A program made the position numbers and the translations under genes. From Rhizobacter sp964253025 (GTDB lineage Bacteria; Pseudomonadota; Gammaproteobacteria; Burkholderiales; Burkholderiaceae_C): a stretch of 64,000 bases of DNA. The notes beneath the pieces are model-generated. The model saw nothing but the letters and a program-made list of their open reading frames with translations, searched no databases and was not told where the DNA came from. Where the stretch lies: NCBI RefSeq assembly GCF_964253025.1, contig NZ_CAXUQC020000001.1:4216001-4280000 (forward strand), read 5' to 3'. Below, in pieces: positions 51,072 to 58,486 of this stretch. Each line of letters starts with the position of its first letter. Within the stretch, counting starts at the first letter, position 1.

Positions 51072-52022
51072 TTACGAAGCCGCGCGCGCGGCCTCGAGCG
51101 CCTGCGCCGCGTCGCTCAATCGGGCCAGAAGCCATTGATGGGCACGGTCGTCGTCATGCCGCAGGTGCCACAGCACGGCCACATGGATGCGGGCCAGGTG
51201 CAGTGGCAAGGGCCGCTCCACCAGGGCGGATTGGTAGCCGGTGGCGGCCATGAAGGACGCCGGCAGCACGGTCAGCAGGTCGCTCTGGGAGACGACGCGC
51301 CCGGCGGTGAAGAACTGGTTCACCGTCAGCACGATGCGCCGCGTGCGGTTCAGCGCGATGAGCGCCTGGTCGACGAAACCGTGGGGTCGCCCGGAGAAGC
51401 TGACGAGCAGGTGGTGAGCCTGGCAGAAGGCATCGAGGGTGAGCGGTTGCTCCGCGAGCGGATGGCCACGGCGCATCACGCAGACGTATTCGCTCTGGTG
51501 AAGCTGGCGGTGGCGCAGGGTGGCATCCGCCCCCTGGGCGACCAGCGCGGCGACGGCCTCCGGGAAGTAGCCGACGGCGACGTCGACCTCATCGCGCTCC
51601 AGGAGCGAGCGCGGATCCCGGGTCGTCAGGGGCACGACACGCAGGTTGACCTGGGCCTGCGTGCGTTCGATCTCCGCGATCACCGACGGCAGCAACGTGG
51701 CCGCCGTGGCGTCGGCGCTGGCGATGCGAAAGTTGGCGGCATCGATCTGGGGATCGAATGCCTTCTGGCCGAACGCGTCCCGCAAGGTCGCCAGGGCCGC
51801 CCGCACCTGGGGCCACACGCGCTCGGCGTAAGCGGTCGGGCGCACGCCGTACGGCTCCCGGGTGAGCAAGTCCTCGCCGACCGAATCTCTGAAGCGTTTC
51901 AGCGCGTTGCTCACCGCCGGCTGGGTGATCGCCAGGCGATCAGCGGCCCGGGTCAGGCTGCGCTCGGCCATGACGGCGTCGAACACGCGCAGCAGGTTGA
52001 GGTCCAGCGTGAGGAAATTCAT
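51072..52022 (-). CDS. LysR-type transcriptional regulator
   Basis: 316 residues. The helix-turn-helix (LTRAADRLAITQPAVSNALKRFRD, about 23-46) is followed by the substrate-binding domain; the N-terminus MNFLTLDLNLLRVFDAVMAE and the length suit the NahR/NodD-like subgroup. It is divergent from a small gene at 52152 and two dyads lie in the spacer, the common layout for LysR regulation. The effector is unknown. It lies 2 kb from the end of the T3SS operon, but a link is not shown. Confidence 0.92.
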   Translation of the reverse strand: MNFLTLDLNLLRVFDAVMAERSLTRAADRLAITQPAVSNALKRFRDSVGEDLLTREPYGVRPTAYAERVWPQVRAALATLRDAFGQKAFDPQIDAANFRIASADATAATLLPSVIAEIERTQAQVNLRVVPLTTRDPRSLLERDEVDVAVGYFPEAVAALVAQGADATLRHRQLHQSEYVCVMRRGHPLAEQPLTLDAFCQAHHLLVSFSGRPHGFVDQALIALNRTRRIVLTVNQFFTAGRVVSQSDLLTVLPASFMAATGYQSALVERPLPLHLARIHVAVLWHLRHDDDRAHQWLLARLSDAAQALEAARAAS

Positions 52023-52032
52023 GCCGCGCCCA

Positions 52033-52053
52033 GATATAAGTGTTGTGTATATC
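52033..52053. promoter_or_regulatory. Dyad, candidate LysR binding site
   Basis: GATATA (52033-52038) and TATATC (52048-52053) are perfect inverted arms with a 9-base spacer, containing the T-N11-A LysR pattern, 11 bp upstream of the LysR start codon and in the AT-rich part of the divergent spacer. Confidence 0.5.
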
Positions 52054-52083
52054 CATCCTTCACAGATTCAATTTGCGGAAATC

Positions 52084-52097
52084 TAGGGGAAACCCTA
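52084..52097. promoter_or_regulatory. TAGGG-GAAA-CCCTA dyad
   Basis: Perfect 5-base arms TAGGG (52084-52088) and CCCTA (52093-52097) around GAAA, 54 bp before the ATG of the 80-residue gene. I recall similar TAGGG...CCCTA dyads upstream of small genes in Burkholderiales, but cannot name the regulator. Confidence 0.4.
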
Positions 52098-52151
52098 ATC
52101 TCTCGACCATGCGCTGATCGATGTCGGTCGGCGAGTTGAAAGGAGTTCAAA

Positions 52152-52394
52152 ATGAACACCACCCTGAATCTGCAAGTCCCCCAACAACGCACTGCCCCCC
52201 GTGGCGCCACCTGGATCGGCAACGCCGTGGCCGACCTCCTCACCGCGTTCCGTCCGAGCCCCGCTCAGCGCGACGCCTCGCGTGACGTGCGCCGTGCCCG
52301 CGCCCTGGCCGCCGAATGGAACCGTCGCGACCCGCGCAGCGCCGCCGACCTGACCGCCGCGATCGACCGCTACGAGCAGCAGAACGGCCTGTAA
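52152..52394 (+). CDS. Small hypothetical protein (80 aa)
   Basis: 80 residues, soluble, basic and Ala-rich, without signal peptide. The C-terminal SRDVRRARALAAEWNRRDPRSAADLTAAIDRYEQQNG looks helical. A strong ribosome-binding site (GAAAGGAG) stands about seven bases before the ATG, which supports expression. It is divergent from the LysR gene with two dyads in between. No family recognised. Confidence 0.72.
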   Translation: MNTTLNLQVPQQRTAPRGATWIGNAVADLLTAFRPSPAQRDASRDVRRARALAAEWNRRDPRSAADLTAAIDRYEQQNGL

Positions 52395-52480
52395 GGCCTG
52401 GGGGCAACCCTAGCTGGGGGCGGCACCATCTGCCCCCGAGGACGCGAAGCGCTTAAGCTTCGGTCCCAGGAACAGTCCCG

Positions 52481-52708
52481 ATGAGCACCACGGTCCCCTT
52501 CACCCATCACCGCCCCGCCTCCGGCTGGAGCGAGTTGACGACGTCCCGCCCCGCGCCGGCTTCCGCCCGGCCCGCCGAGTGGCTGACGCAGGAGGTGGCC
52601 AGTGCCCGGGTCCTGTCGCCGCAGCGGCGAGCCGACGCCCCGTTGGACGCCGACGGCTGGGCCCTCCGCCTGGCCAGCCACTTGATCGAGGCCGATCCGG
52701 CGCGATGA
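52481..52708 (+). CDS. Small hypothetical protein (75 aa)
   Basis: 75 residues, Ser/Thr/Pro/Ala-rich in the first half (MSTTVPFTHHRPASGWSELT) and helical, charged in the second. The stop overlaps the next ATG (ATGA), so the two are translated together. The disordered Ser/Thr-rich N-terminus is the kind seen in T3SS substrates, but this is weak evidence. No family recognised. Confidence 0.55.
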   Translation: MSTTVPFTHHRPASGWSELTTSRPAPASARPAEWLTQEVASARVLSPQRRADAPLDADGWALRLASHLIEADPAR

Positions 52709-53373
52709 ATGCCGGCGCCCCGAGCGCGGTGCTGAAGGCGACTCCCGACTGGGAGGCCGCCGCTCAGGACCTGATCGACGGCTGCAGCACGCTTCCCACG
52801 CCGGACCAGCGCGTTCGCTTCCTCGACCGCGTCTGCCTCGCGCTGGGCGATCAGCTCTACCCCGCCTTTCTCAAGCTGCTGTGCGTGGTCCATGACCGCG
52901 CCGACGCCGAGGGGCAGCGGGCCGTTGCGCAAACCCTGGTTCACGCGCTTTCCACCGGTCGCATGCCCTCGGGCCGACTGAGCGCCTGGGGTGGACACGC
53001 CCTGGAGGCCGGTTCGGCCGGCGGGCACAGCCGGAGCCTCGGTCCCATCGAGTACCTGTGCGCCTGGCACGCCCAGCAGAGTGGCCCCTCACCCCTCCCG
53101 GCCGCGGCCTTCGATTCCGCAGCGACCTCGGTGGTGGCGCTGGTGTCCTCCGATCGCCAGGCCAAGGCGCTTTACTGCGCGAAGCTGCGCCAGGACATCG
53201 ATGACCCGCTCGGTGGTTCGCTCACCCGCTCGACCCGCGCCGCGTTGTCGGCGCTGGTCTCGGCCTGGGAGGCCGACCGGCCGGCCGATGCCGTCGTGGG
53301 CGCCCTGCGGGACGCCCTCCATGGCTCACCCTTCGGTGCCTTGGGCGACGCGCGCGCCCGCTTCGACCGCTGA
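52705..53373 (+). CDS. Hypothetical protein next to the T3SS operon
   Basis: 222 residues, soluble and mostly helical, Ala/Leu-rich with five Cys. It begins MNAGAPSAVLKATPDWEAAAQDLIDGC and has no signal peptide, membrane segment or motif that I recognise. It is coupled by a 4-base overlap to the 75-residue gene. Its last 48 bp overlap the convergent acetyltransferase gene at the end of the T3SS run. A link to secretion is only positional. Confidence 0.65.
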   Translation: MNAGAPSAVLKATPDWEAAAQDLIDGCSTLPTPDQRVRFLDRVCLALGDQLYPAFLKLLCVVHDRADAEGQRAVAQTLVHALSTGRMPSGRLSAWGGHALEAGSAGGHSRSLGPIEYLCAWHAQQSGPSPLPAAAFDSAATSVVALVSSDRQAKALYCAKLRQDIDDPLGGSLTRSTRAALSALVSAWEADRPADAVVGALRDALHGSPFGALGDARARFDR

Positions 53374-54045
53374 CCACCCACCCAGCCAGGCCATCGCGGC
53401 ACGCCGCCGCGACCCCAGGGCCTGGACGCGTGTCTGCCGCCAGGTAGCGGCGTCCACGGCAAAGTGGCTGCACCATACGCCCTCGTAGGGCCGTTCGCCG
53501 GTGGGGTGGAACCCGAGCATGTGCAATCGCATGTGGACTGAGCGATGCTGCGGGTGACACACCGCCTGCACGCGCTCGCGGCCGAGCGTGGTGAACGCAT
53601 GGTCGAGCAACAGTGTGCCGCCTTCGATGGCAATGCCGCTGCCCCACACGGCAGGTACCAGCCGACAGCCCAGCTCGACCTCCTCGGGCTGCGAGGGCAT
53701 CGGCATCAGGTTGAACCAGCCGACGAACTCCGGCCGAGGCGCCAGCAGCCGGGCCAACGCCTCCGGCGCCAAGGCCTCCACCGCGTCTGCAAACTCCGGA
53801 TCGTCGGGCGTGAGCGCCGGCAGCCATTGCTCCGCCGCCCAGATGCCGAGCCCGGGATGCGCCTCGTAGAAGGCGTTCATGCGCTCGACGAAGAGGGCGG
53901 AGAAGCGCGGGTCGTCGAACGGCATGTCATCGATGAGCAACTCGCGCAGGCGCGGCTCGGCATGCATGGCGACCAGCGCATGCCGGTCTTCGGGCGTGAA
54001 GCGCCGCAGTCGCAGCCGCCCCTCGGTGGATGGCAGGGCCGTCAT
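53326..54045 (-). CDS. GNAT-family N-acetyltransferase at the end of the T3SS operon
   Basis: 239 residues. The RimJ/RimL-like GNAT layout is visible: LRLRRFTPEDRHALVAMHAEPRLREL at the start, VELGCRLVPAVWGSGIAIEGGTLLLDHAF as the acetyl-CoA pyrophosphate loop region, and RVQAVCHPQHRSVHMRLHMLGFHPTGE as the late beta/alpha part. The acetyl acceptor is unknown. Only one base separates its ATG from the sctT stop, so it is probably part of the T3SS transcript. Its 3' end overlaps the convergent hypothetical gene by 48 bp. Confidence 0.85.
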   Translation of the reverse strand: MTALPSTEGRLRLRRFTPEDRHALVAMHAEPRLRELLIDDMPFDDPRFSALFVERMNAFYEAHPGLGIWAAEQWLPALTPDDPEFADAVEALAPEALARLLAPRPEFVGWFNLMPMPSQPEEVELGCRLVPAVWGSGIAIEGGTLLLDHAFTTLGRERVQAVCHPQHRSVHMRLHMLGFHPTGERPYEGVWCSHFAVDAATWRQTRVQALGSRRRAAMAWLGGWSAVEAGARVAQGTEG

Positions 54046-54046
54046 C

Positions 54047-54844
54047 TCAGCCCCCCAGCAAGGCCCTCAGGGCCCGGAGCACGGCCGCCGGACGGCTCTG
54101 GATGTCCGTCAGCAGTTGCTGCACGAAGGACGTGAGCAACACCATGAGCACTGCGGTGGATGCCCAGGTCTTGATCGACATCGACAGCGAGAACACGTTG
54201 AGCTGCTGCGCGAACCGGTTCACGAGGCCGAGGATGCCGTCGATGGCGAACAACACGACCAGCGACGGCGCGGCGATCAGCAGCGCCAGGCGCATGAGCC
54301 GGCCGAACTCCGCCTCGAACACCGCGCCGCCGGCAGCCCAGAGCACCGGGGCCGGCGCGAGCACGGGCCACAGCGCATAGGTGTCGAGCAGCGTGCCCAC
54401 CAGCACCAGCAAGCCGCCCGAGAACATGAAGACGAAGTTGGCGAGCCGGCCCAGGAAGGCGCCGGTCAGTGGCGTCTGCTGGCCCGAGAGCGGGTCGGTC
54501 ACCTGGGCGGTGGTGGCACCGATCTTTGTGTCGATCAGCGAACCCGCCGCCTCGAAGGCCCAGAGGATGGAGCCGAAGAGAAAGCCCACTCCACCGCCGA
54601 TGAAGGCCTCCTTGGCGAACAGCAGGATCCAGTTGACGTGCATCACCTGCGCGTTGGTGGCCAGCGGCTGCAGGCTGAGCGCGATGATGCCGAAGGCGAG
54701 GTAGATGGCATTGCGCACCGTGGCCGGGATGAGGTCGCCGGTGAACAGCGGCAGCAAGAGGAAGGCGACGGCAATGCGGGTCGTCGACAAGGCCAGCAGC
54801 AGGGCCTGGTCCGAGAGCGCGGCGATCTGCCCCAGCGACTCCAC
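54047..54844 (-). CDS. sctT: SctT, T3SS export apparatus protein (FliR homologue)
   Basis: 265 residues with six or more transmembrane helices. The block LLFAKEAFIGGGVGFLFGSILWAFEAAGSLIDTKIGATTAQVTDPLSGQQ is the signature of SctT/FliR. It forms the core of the export gate in the inner membrane with SctR and SctS. The start is a GTG that shares one base with the sctS stop. It is assigned to the non-flagellar branch because the neighbouring sctR, sctK, sctO and sctJ are clearly T3SS-type. Confidence 0.88.
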   Translation of the reverse strand: MESLGQIAALSDQALLLALSTTRIAVAFLLLPLFTGDLIPATVRNAIYLAFGIIALSLQPLATNAQVMHVNWILLFAKEAFIGGGVGFLFGSILWAFEAAGSLIDTKIGATTAQVTDPLSGQQTPLTGAFLGRLANFVFMFSGGLLVLVGTLLDTYALWPVLAPAPVLWAAGGAVFEAEFGRLMRLALLIAAPSLVVLFAIDGILGLVNRFAQQLNVFSLSMSIKTWASTAVLMVLLTSFVQQLLTDIQSRPAAVLRALRALLGG

Positions 54845-55116
54845 TAGCCGCGCACCATGCCGGCGAAGCCGGAGAAGATGCGGTCGCTGTAGTGGACGAG
54901 GGTGCCGCCCAGCAGCGACGCGGTGATGAGGATCACCACCACGATGGCAAAGAACTTCGCGGCGTACTGGAAGGTCTGCTCCTGCAACTGCGTGGCCGCC
55001 TGGACGAAGGCAATCAACAGGCCCACGAGCGCGGCCACCACGACGGCCGGCGCCGACAGCACGAGCACCAGCCAGAGGGCCTGCTGCGTGAGTTGCATCG
55101 CTTCGGTGTTGAACAT
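54844..55116 (-). CDS. sctS: SctS, T3SS export apparatus protein (FliQ homologue)
   Basis: 90 residues, two transmembrane helices (about 13-37 and 50-73) joined by a short loop carrying QAATQLQEQTFQYAAKF, the conserved SctS/FliQ motif. Four copies surround SctR and SctT in the export gate. It lies 11 bp after sctR and overlaps sctT by one base. Confidence 0.9.
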   Translation of the reverse strand: MFNTEAMQLTQQALWLVLVLSAPAVVVAALVGLLIAFVQAATQLQEQTFQYAAKFFAIVVVILITASLLGGTLVHYSDRIFSGFAGMVRG

Positions 55117-55127
55117 GTCGCCCGGCC

Positions 55128-55781
55128 TCAGTGGTAGGTGAGCACGAGGCCGTGGGTCAACTTGACCCAGCCATCGATCAGCACGAACAGCAGCAGCTTG
55201 AAGGGCAGCGACACGGTGGTGGGCGACAGCATCATCATGCCCATCGCCATCAGGATGTTGGACACGATGAGGTCCACCACCAGGAAGGGAAGGAAGATCA
55301 GGAATCCGATCTGGAATGCCGTGGCAAGCTCGGTGACGGTGAAGGCCGGCACGATGACGATGAAGTCGCGGTCGGTGAGGGCGGCCGCCTTGTCGGCCGG
55401 CAGCGATTTCTGGGCCGTCTTCAGGAAGAAGGCCCGCTCACGCGGCTGCGCATGCTTGAGCATGAACTCGCGCAGCGGCTCCTTGGCAGCATCGGCCGCC
55501 GCCAGCAGGCCGCTCGTGCTGCCCGCGGCATTCGGCACTTGGGCGGCCCGCTCCATCATCTGCTGTCCGACCGGGAACATGACGTACACCGAGAGCACCA
55601 GTGCCAGGCCGTTCAGCACCACGTTGGGCGGTACCTGCTGCAAGCCAAGCGCATTGCGCAACAGGCTCAGCACCACGACGATCTTGGTGAAGGAGGTGAC
55701 CATGACGGCGGCATAGGGCGCCAGCGCCAGCACCACCACGGTGACCAGGGCGGAAGACGGCGAAAACTGGGTGAGGTCCAT
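55128..55781 (-). CDS. sctR: SctR, T3SS export apparatus protein (FliP homologue)
   Basis: 217 residues. The hallmark MVTSFTKIVVVLSLLRNALG followed by VPPNVVLNGLALVLSVYVM is the non-flagellar SctR form; flagellar FliP has a cleaved signal peptide and a different (PNQ) motif, both absent. The second half, VPAFTVTELATAFQIGFLIFLPFLVVDLIVSNILMAMGMMM, builds the conserved helices. Five copies form the export pore. A 37-bp gap separates it from sctQ. Confidence 0.93.
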   Translation of the reverse strand: MDLTQFSPSSALVTVVVLALAPYAAVMVTSFTKIVVVLSLLRNALGLQQVPPNVVLNGLALVLSVYVMFPVGQQMMERAAQVPNAAGSTSGLLAAADAAKEPLREFMLKHAQPRERAFFLKTAQKSLPADKAAALTDRDFIVIVPAFTVTELATAFQIGFLIFLPFLVVDLIVSNILMAMGMMMLSPTTVSLPFKLLLFVLIDGWVKLTHGLVLTYH

Positions 55782-55818
55782 GAAGGGGCGAAGCGCTCCG
55801 GGCTTGCGTGACAGGCCG

Positions 55819-56727
55819 TCAGGCCGGGAAAGAGGCGTCCGTGGACAGGCGGTCCACCGCGGCCTGCGCGGCCGGGGTTGACGGGACGGACTCGATGCGA
55901 ACGCCGTAGCCCGACCCGACAGGCATCAGCTGCCCGCAGGCCATGACCCGTTGCTGCTGCAGCGGCGAGCTGTGCAGCACCATGCTGGCGGGAGACAGCA
56001 AGGCGGCCATGTCGAGCGCCGAGGGCTTGCCGCCGCCGGTCCACCCGAGGAGATCGGGCGGCCGAAGCACCACGGGCGCGGCGAAGTGCACCGAGGCGTG
56101 GTCATTGCCGGCATGCTGCACGCGTTCACCGGTGGGGCTCACGCACAAGCGGCCGCGCGCCTCATGCAGGCGCGCGCCGAAGAGGCCGCCCTGCCCGCCG
56201 GCCGGCACGAGCCGGGCTTGCCACGTCGATGAAAACGACGCCGGCAACAGGAGCACCGCACCGGGCGCCAAGGCGCGCGCGTCGGCCTCCCCGAGTGCCA
56301 TGGCGTCCAGCACGAGGGTGCACTGGACGGGCTGCCAGCGCCACGCCGCGAAGGCGTCCGGCAGTGGCCGCCCGAGTTCCGCGAGGGCCACGAGCGACAA
56401 CTGCAGTTCGAGCCCGGAATCTTCATGGCACAGGCGCGCGTGCTGGCCGAGTCGGGCTGCAGCAGCCGCAGGGTCTGCCGGTGCTGGAACGGGCATCAAT
56501 CCCGCACCGAACCAGTCTTCGAGCAAGGCGATCCAGGGCTCGGCGCGGGCCAGGGCCAGCGCCGCATCCAGCGTGCCACGGCGCGACAGGGCCTCGGCCG
56601 ATGGGGTGGCCGCCGGCACCTTGATGCCCACCACCGCATCCGGCAGCCGCGCAACAAAGGCATGGTGCGTGGCCCCGCCCTGCAGGGTCTGCGCCTCACC
56701 GAGCTTGAGGTCTGCTCCGCCCATCAC
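55819..56727 (-). CDS. sctQ: SctQ, T3SS sorting-platform (C-ring) protein
   Basis: 302 residues. The C-terminal SpoA part ends in QRVMACGQLMPVGSGYGVRIESV, the usual VRI ending of SctQ/FliN domains, and the middle has a second, weaker SpoA-like block (LGEADARALAPGAVLLLPAS). The N-terminal third is divergent. SctQ forms the cytosolic platform that receives substrates with SctK and SctL. Its ATG overlaps the response-regulator stop (ATGA). The assignment relies on the C-terminus and on its place before sctR. Confidence 0.78.
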   Translation of the reverse strand: MMGGADLKLGEAQTLQGGATHHAFVARLPDAVVGIKVPAATPSAEALSRRGTLDAALALARAEPWIALLEDWFGAGLMPVPAPADPAAAAARLGQHARLCHEDSGLELQLSLVALAELGRPLPDAFAAWRWQPVQCTLVLDAMALGEADARALAPGAVLLLPASFSSTWQARLVPAGGQGGLFGARLHEARGRLCVSPTGERVQHAGNDHASVHFAAPVVLRPPDLLGWTGGGKPSALDMAALLSPASMVLHSSPLQQQRVMACGQLMPVGSGYGVRIESVPSTPAAQAAVDRLSTDASFPA

Positions 56728-57347
56728 GACACCTTGCCCGTCACCATGAGCCGTGTCAGCTCGATCACGCTGCGCGCCTGCAGCTTGGTCATGGCGTTCT
56801 TTCGGTGAAGCTCGACCGTCTTGATGCTGATGCCGAGCAGGTCGGCGATCACCTTGTTGAGCTTGCCCTTGATGACCCAGTCGATCACCTCGCGCTCGCG
56901 CGCCGTGAGCCGTGCGAGGCGCGCCGCGAAGGCGTCGTCCTCCGGGCTGCCGGCGGCCGGCTGCGTCGCCGCTCCCGGCCGCGCCTCGAAGGCCAGCGCC
57001 AGCGCTGACTCGAGCGCCTCGTCGGCGAAGGGCTTCTCGATGAAGGTGACCGCGCCCTTGCGCATGGCCTCCACGGCCAGCGGCACATCGCCGTGGCCCG
57101 TCATGTAGACGACAGGAATCGCAACGCCGCGCTGGCGCAGCGACTCATGCACTTCAAGTCCCGACATGGTCGGCATGCGAACGTCGAGCAGCAGGCAGGC
57201 ATCGGCCCGCGGCGTCGCCAGTGCTTCGAGCGCACGCTTCGGGTCGTCAAAGCTCTCCACGGTGAAACCGGCGCCTTCGAGCCACCAGACGGCCGACTGC
57301 AGGAACTCGGTGTTGTCGTCCACGATGTAGACGGTGCGGGCGTTCAT
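56724..57347 (-). CDS. FixJ/NarL-type response regulator inside the T3SS operon
   Basis: 207 residues. The receiver domain has the acidic pair D10/D11, phospho-acceptor D55 in LLLDVRMPT, the switch Thr at 83 (YMTGHGD) and K105 (FIEKPF); the FixJ-like C-terminal LuxR helix-turn-helix is LTAREREVIDWVIKGKLNKVIADLLGISIKTVELHRKNA (about 148-188). It overlaps the kinase gene upstream and sctQ downstream by 4 bp each, so it is made with the secretion machine. It probably controls T3SS or effector promoters, but the targets are not known. Confidence 0.93.
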   Translation of the reverse strand: MNARTVYIVDDNTEFLQSAVWWLEGAGFTVESFDDPKRALEALATPRADACLLLDVRMPTMSGLEVHESLRQRGVAIPVVYMTGHGDVPLAVEAMRKGAVTFIEKPFADEALESALALAFEARPGAATQPAAGSPEDDAFAARLARLTAREREVIDWVIKGKLNKVIADLLGISIKTVELHRKNAMTKLQARSVIELTRLMVTGKVS

Positions 57348-58486
57348 CGCTTGGATTCCTCCTGGAGCTTCTGGATGTCGGCAGGCGGCAGCAGGGGCAG
57401 TGCCGCGTGAAAGGATGTGCCCGGCCCGTCTTCGTTGCGGGTGAACCAGAGCCGGCCCTGGTGCAACTCGACGAAGGAGCGGCAGATGTTGAGCCCGATG
57501 CCGGTGCCGGTGGGCTTGCTGGACACGAACGGCACGAAGAGCGTCTGTTCGGCGGCCTCGCTGATGCCACAGCCGCTGTCGCGCACGGTCACCTCGAGCT
57601 GCGGCCCCTCGGGCCGCGCATCGATCACCAGCGCCTTGCAGCCGGGCGGGCAGCCCCGCATGGCATCGATGGCGTTGCGCATGAGGTTGACGAAGAGCTG
57701 CTGCAGCATGACTTCGTCCGCCATCGTCCACAGCGGCGTGCCCGGCACCTCCACCTTCACGTCCACGCCCTCCCGCTCGCATTCCCAGTCGAGCAGGCTC
57801 ACGCAGACCTTCAGCAGCGCGACCACGTCGACCGGCACGCGCTGCGGCGTGTGGGAATGGGTGTACTCGCGGATGCGGGCGATGACGCGCGAGGCGAACA
57901 ACACCTGCTCGGTGGCTCGCTGCAGCGCCTGCAGCAGGCTGGCCTGCTCAGCGGTTGCCGACGCGCCCTGCTGCCGCTGCAGCCGCATCACGGCGCCGCG
58001 CAGCAGATTGGCCGCCGCGCCGATCGGCTGGTTGATCTCGTGGGCAAGCGTGGTCGCCATCTCGCCGATGGACAGCAGGCGCGACGTGAAGAGCAGCCGC
58101 TCACGGTCTTCCAGATGACGCTGGCGCGCCTGCGCCTCAGCCACCCGGTCCGCGAGGCGCAGCACCGTCACACCGCCGCGGCGGGTGAGCTGCGCTTCCA
58201 GCATGCGGCCGCCGCAGTCGAGCGGGCGAACCAGATCGTCGTCGAGGTCGTCCAGCAGGACCTGCAGGCCCGGCAGTGCCCCACACAAGGCCTCGATCGT
58301 GTCGTGCGCACCGCCCACCAGGTCGTCGAAGGCCGGCGCGCGCCACAGCACACGACCGGACGACGGCGCCAGCGAAGCGGCGCAGATGTCCAGTGCCTCC
58401 AGCGTGGCCATGGGCCAGTGGCTCATCGGGTCGAGGGTCGCCGACGACGTCACGGCCCGGTCGATGGTGGCGGCTTCACGGCCCAT
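57344..58486 (-). CDS. Soluble sensor histidine kinase inside the T3SS operon
   Basis: 380 residues from the ATG at 58486. There is no transmembrane segment, so it senses in the cytoplasm. An N-terminal part of about 130 residues (PAS-like by its place, not clearly by sequence) is followed by the dimerisation helix with the phospho-acceptor His (H149 in TTLAHEINQPIGAAANLL) and an HATPase domain with N-box (LMRNAIDAM), G1 (DSGCGI) and G2 (PTGTGIGL). A good ribosome-binding site (GAGGA) precedes 58486; an ATG at 58501 has none. It overlaps the unknown gene upstream by 11 bp and the regulator by 4 bp. Confidence 0.92.
   Translation of the reverse strand: MGREAATIDRAVTSSATLDPMSHWPMATLEALDICAASLAPSSGRVLWRAPAFDDLVGGAHDTIEALCGALPGLQVLLDDLDDDLVRPLDCGGRMLEAQLTRRGGVTVLRLADRVAEAQARQRHLEDRERLLFTSRLLSIGEMATTLAHEINQPIGAAANLLRGAVMRLQRQQGASATAEQASLLQALQRATEQVLFASRVIARIREYTHSHTPQRVPVDVVALLKVCVSLLDWECEREGVDVKVEVPGTPLWTMADEVMLQQLFVNLMRNAIDAMRGCPPGCKALVIDARPEGPQLEVTVRDSGCGISEAAEQTLFVPFVSSKPTGTGIGLNICRSFVELHQGRLWFTRNEDGPGTSFHAALPLLPPADIQKLQEESKR

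Noticed and set aside
52416..52437. GGGGGC/GCCCCC hairpin as a terminator
   Set aside because: Ten-base loop and no T-run; at most a weak structure between two small genes.
54047..55781. Reading this gene trio as flagellar fliP-fliQ-fliR
   Set aside because: The SctR N-terminus has no signal peptide and has the T3SS VPPNVVLNG motif; sctJ, sctK, sctL, sctN, sctO around it are T3SS-like, and no flagellar gene (fliM, fliN, fliO, flhB) is present.
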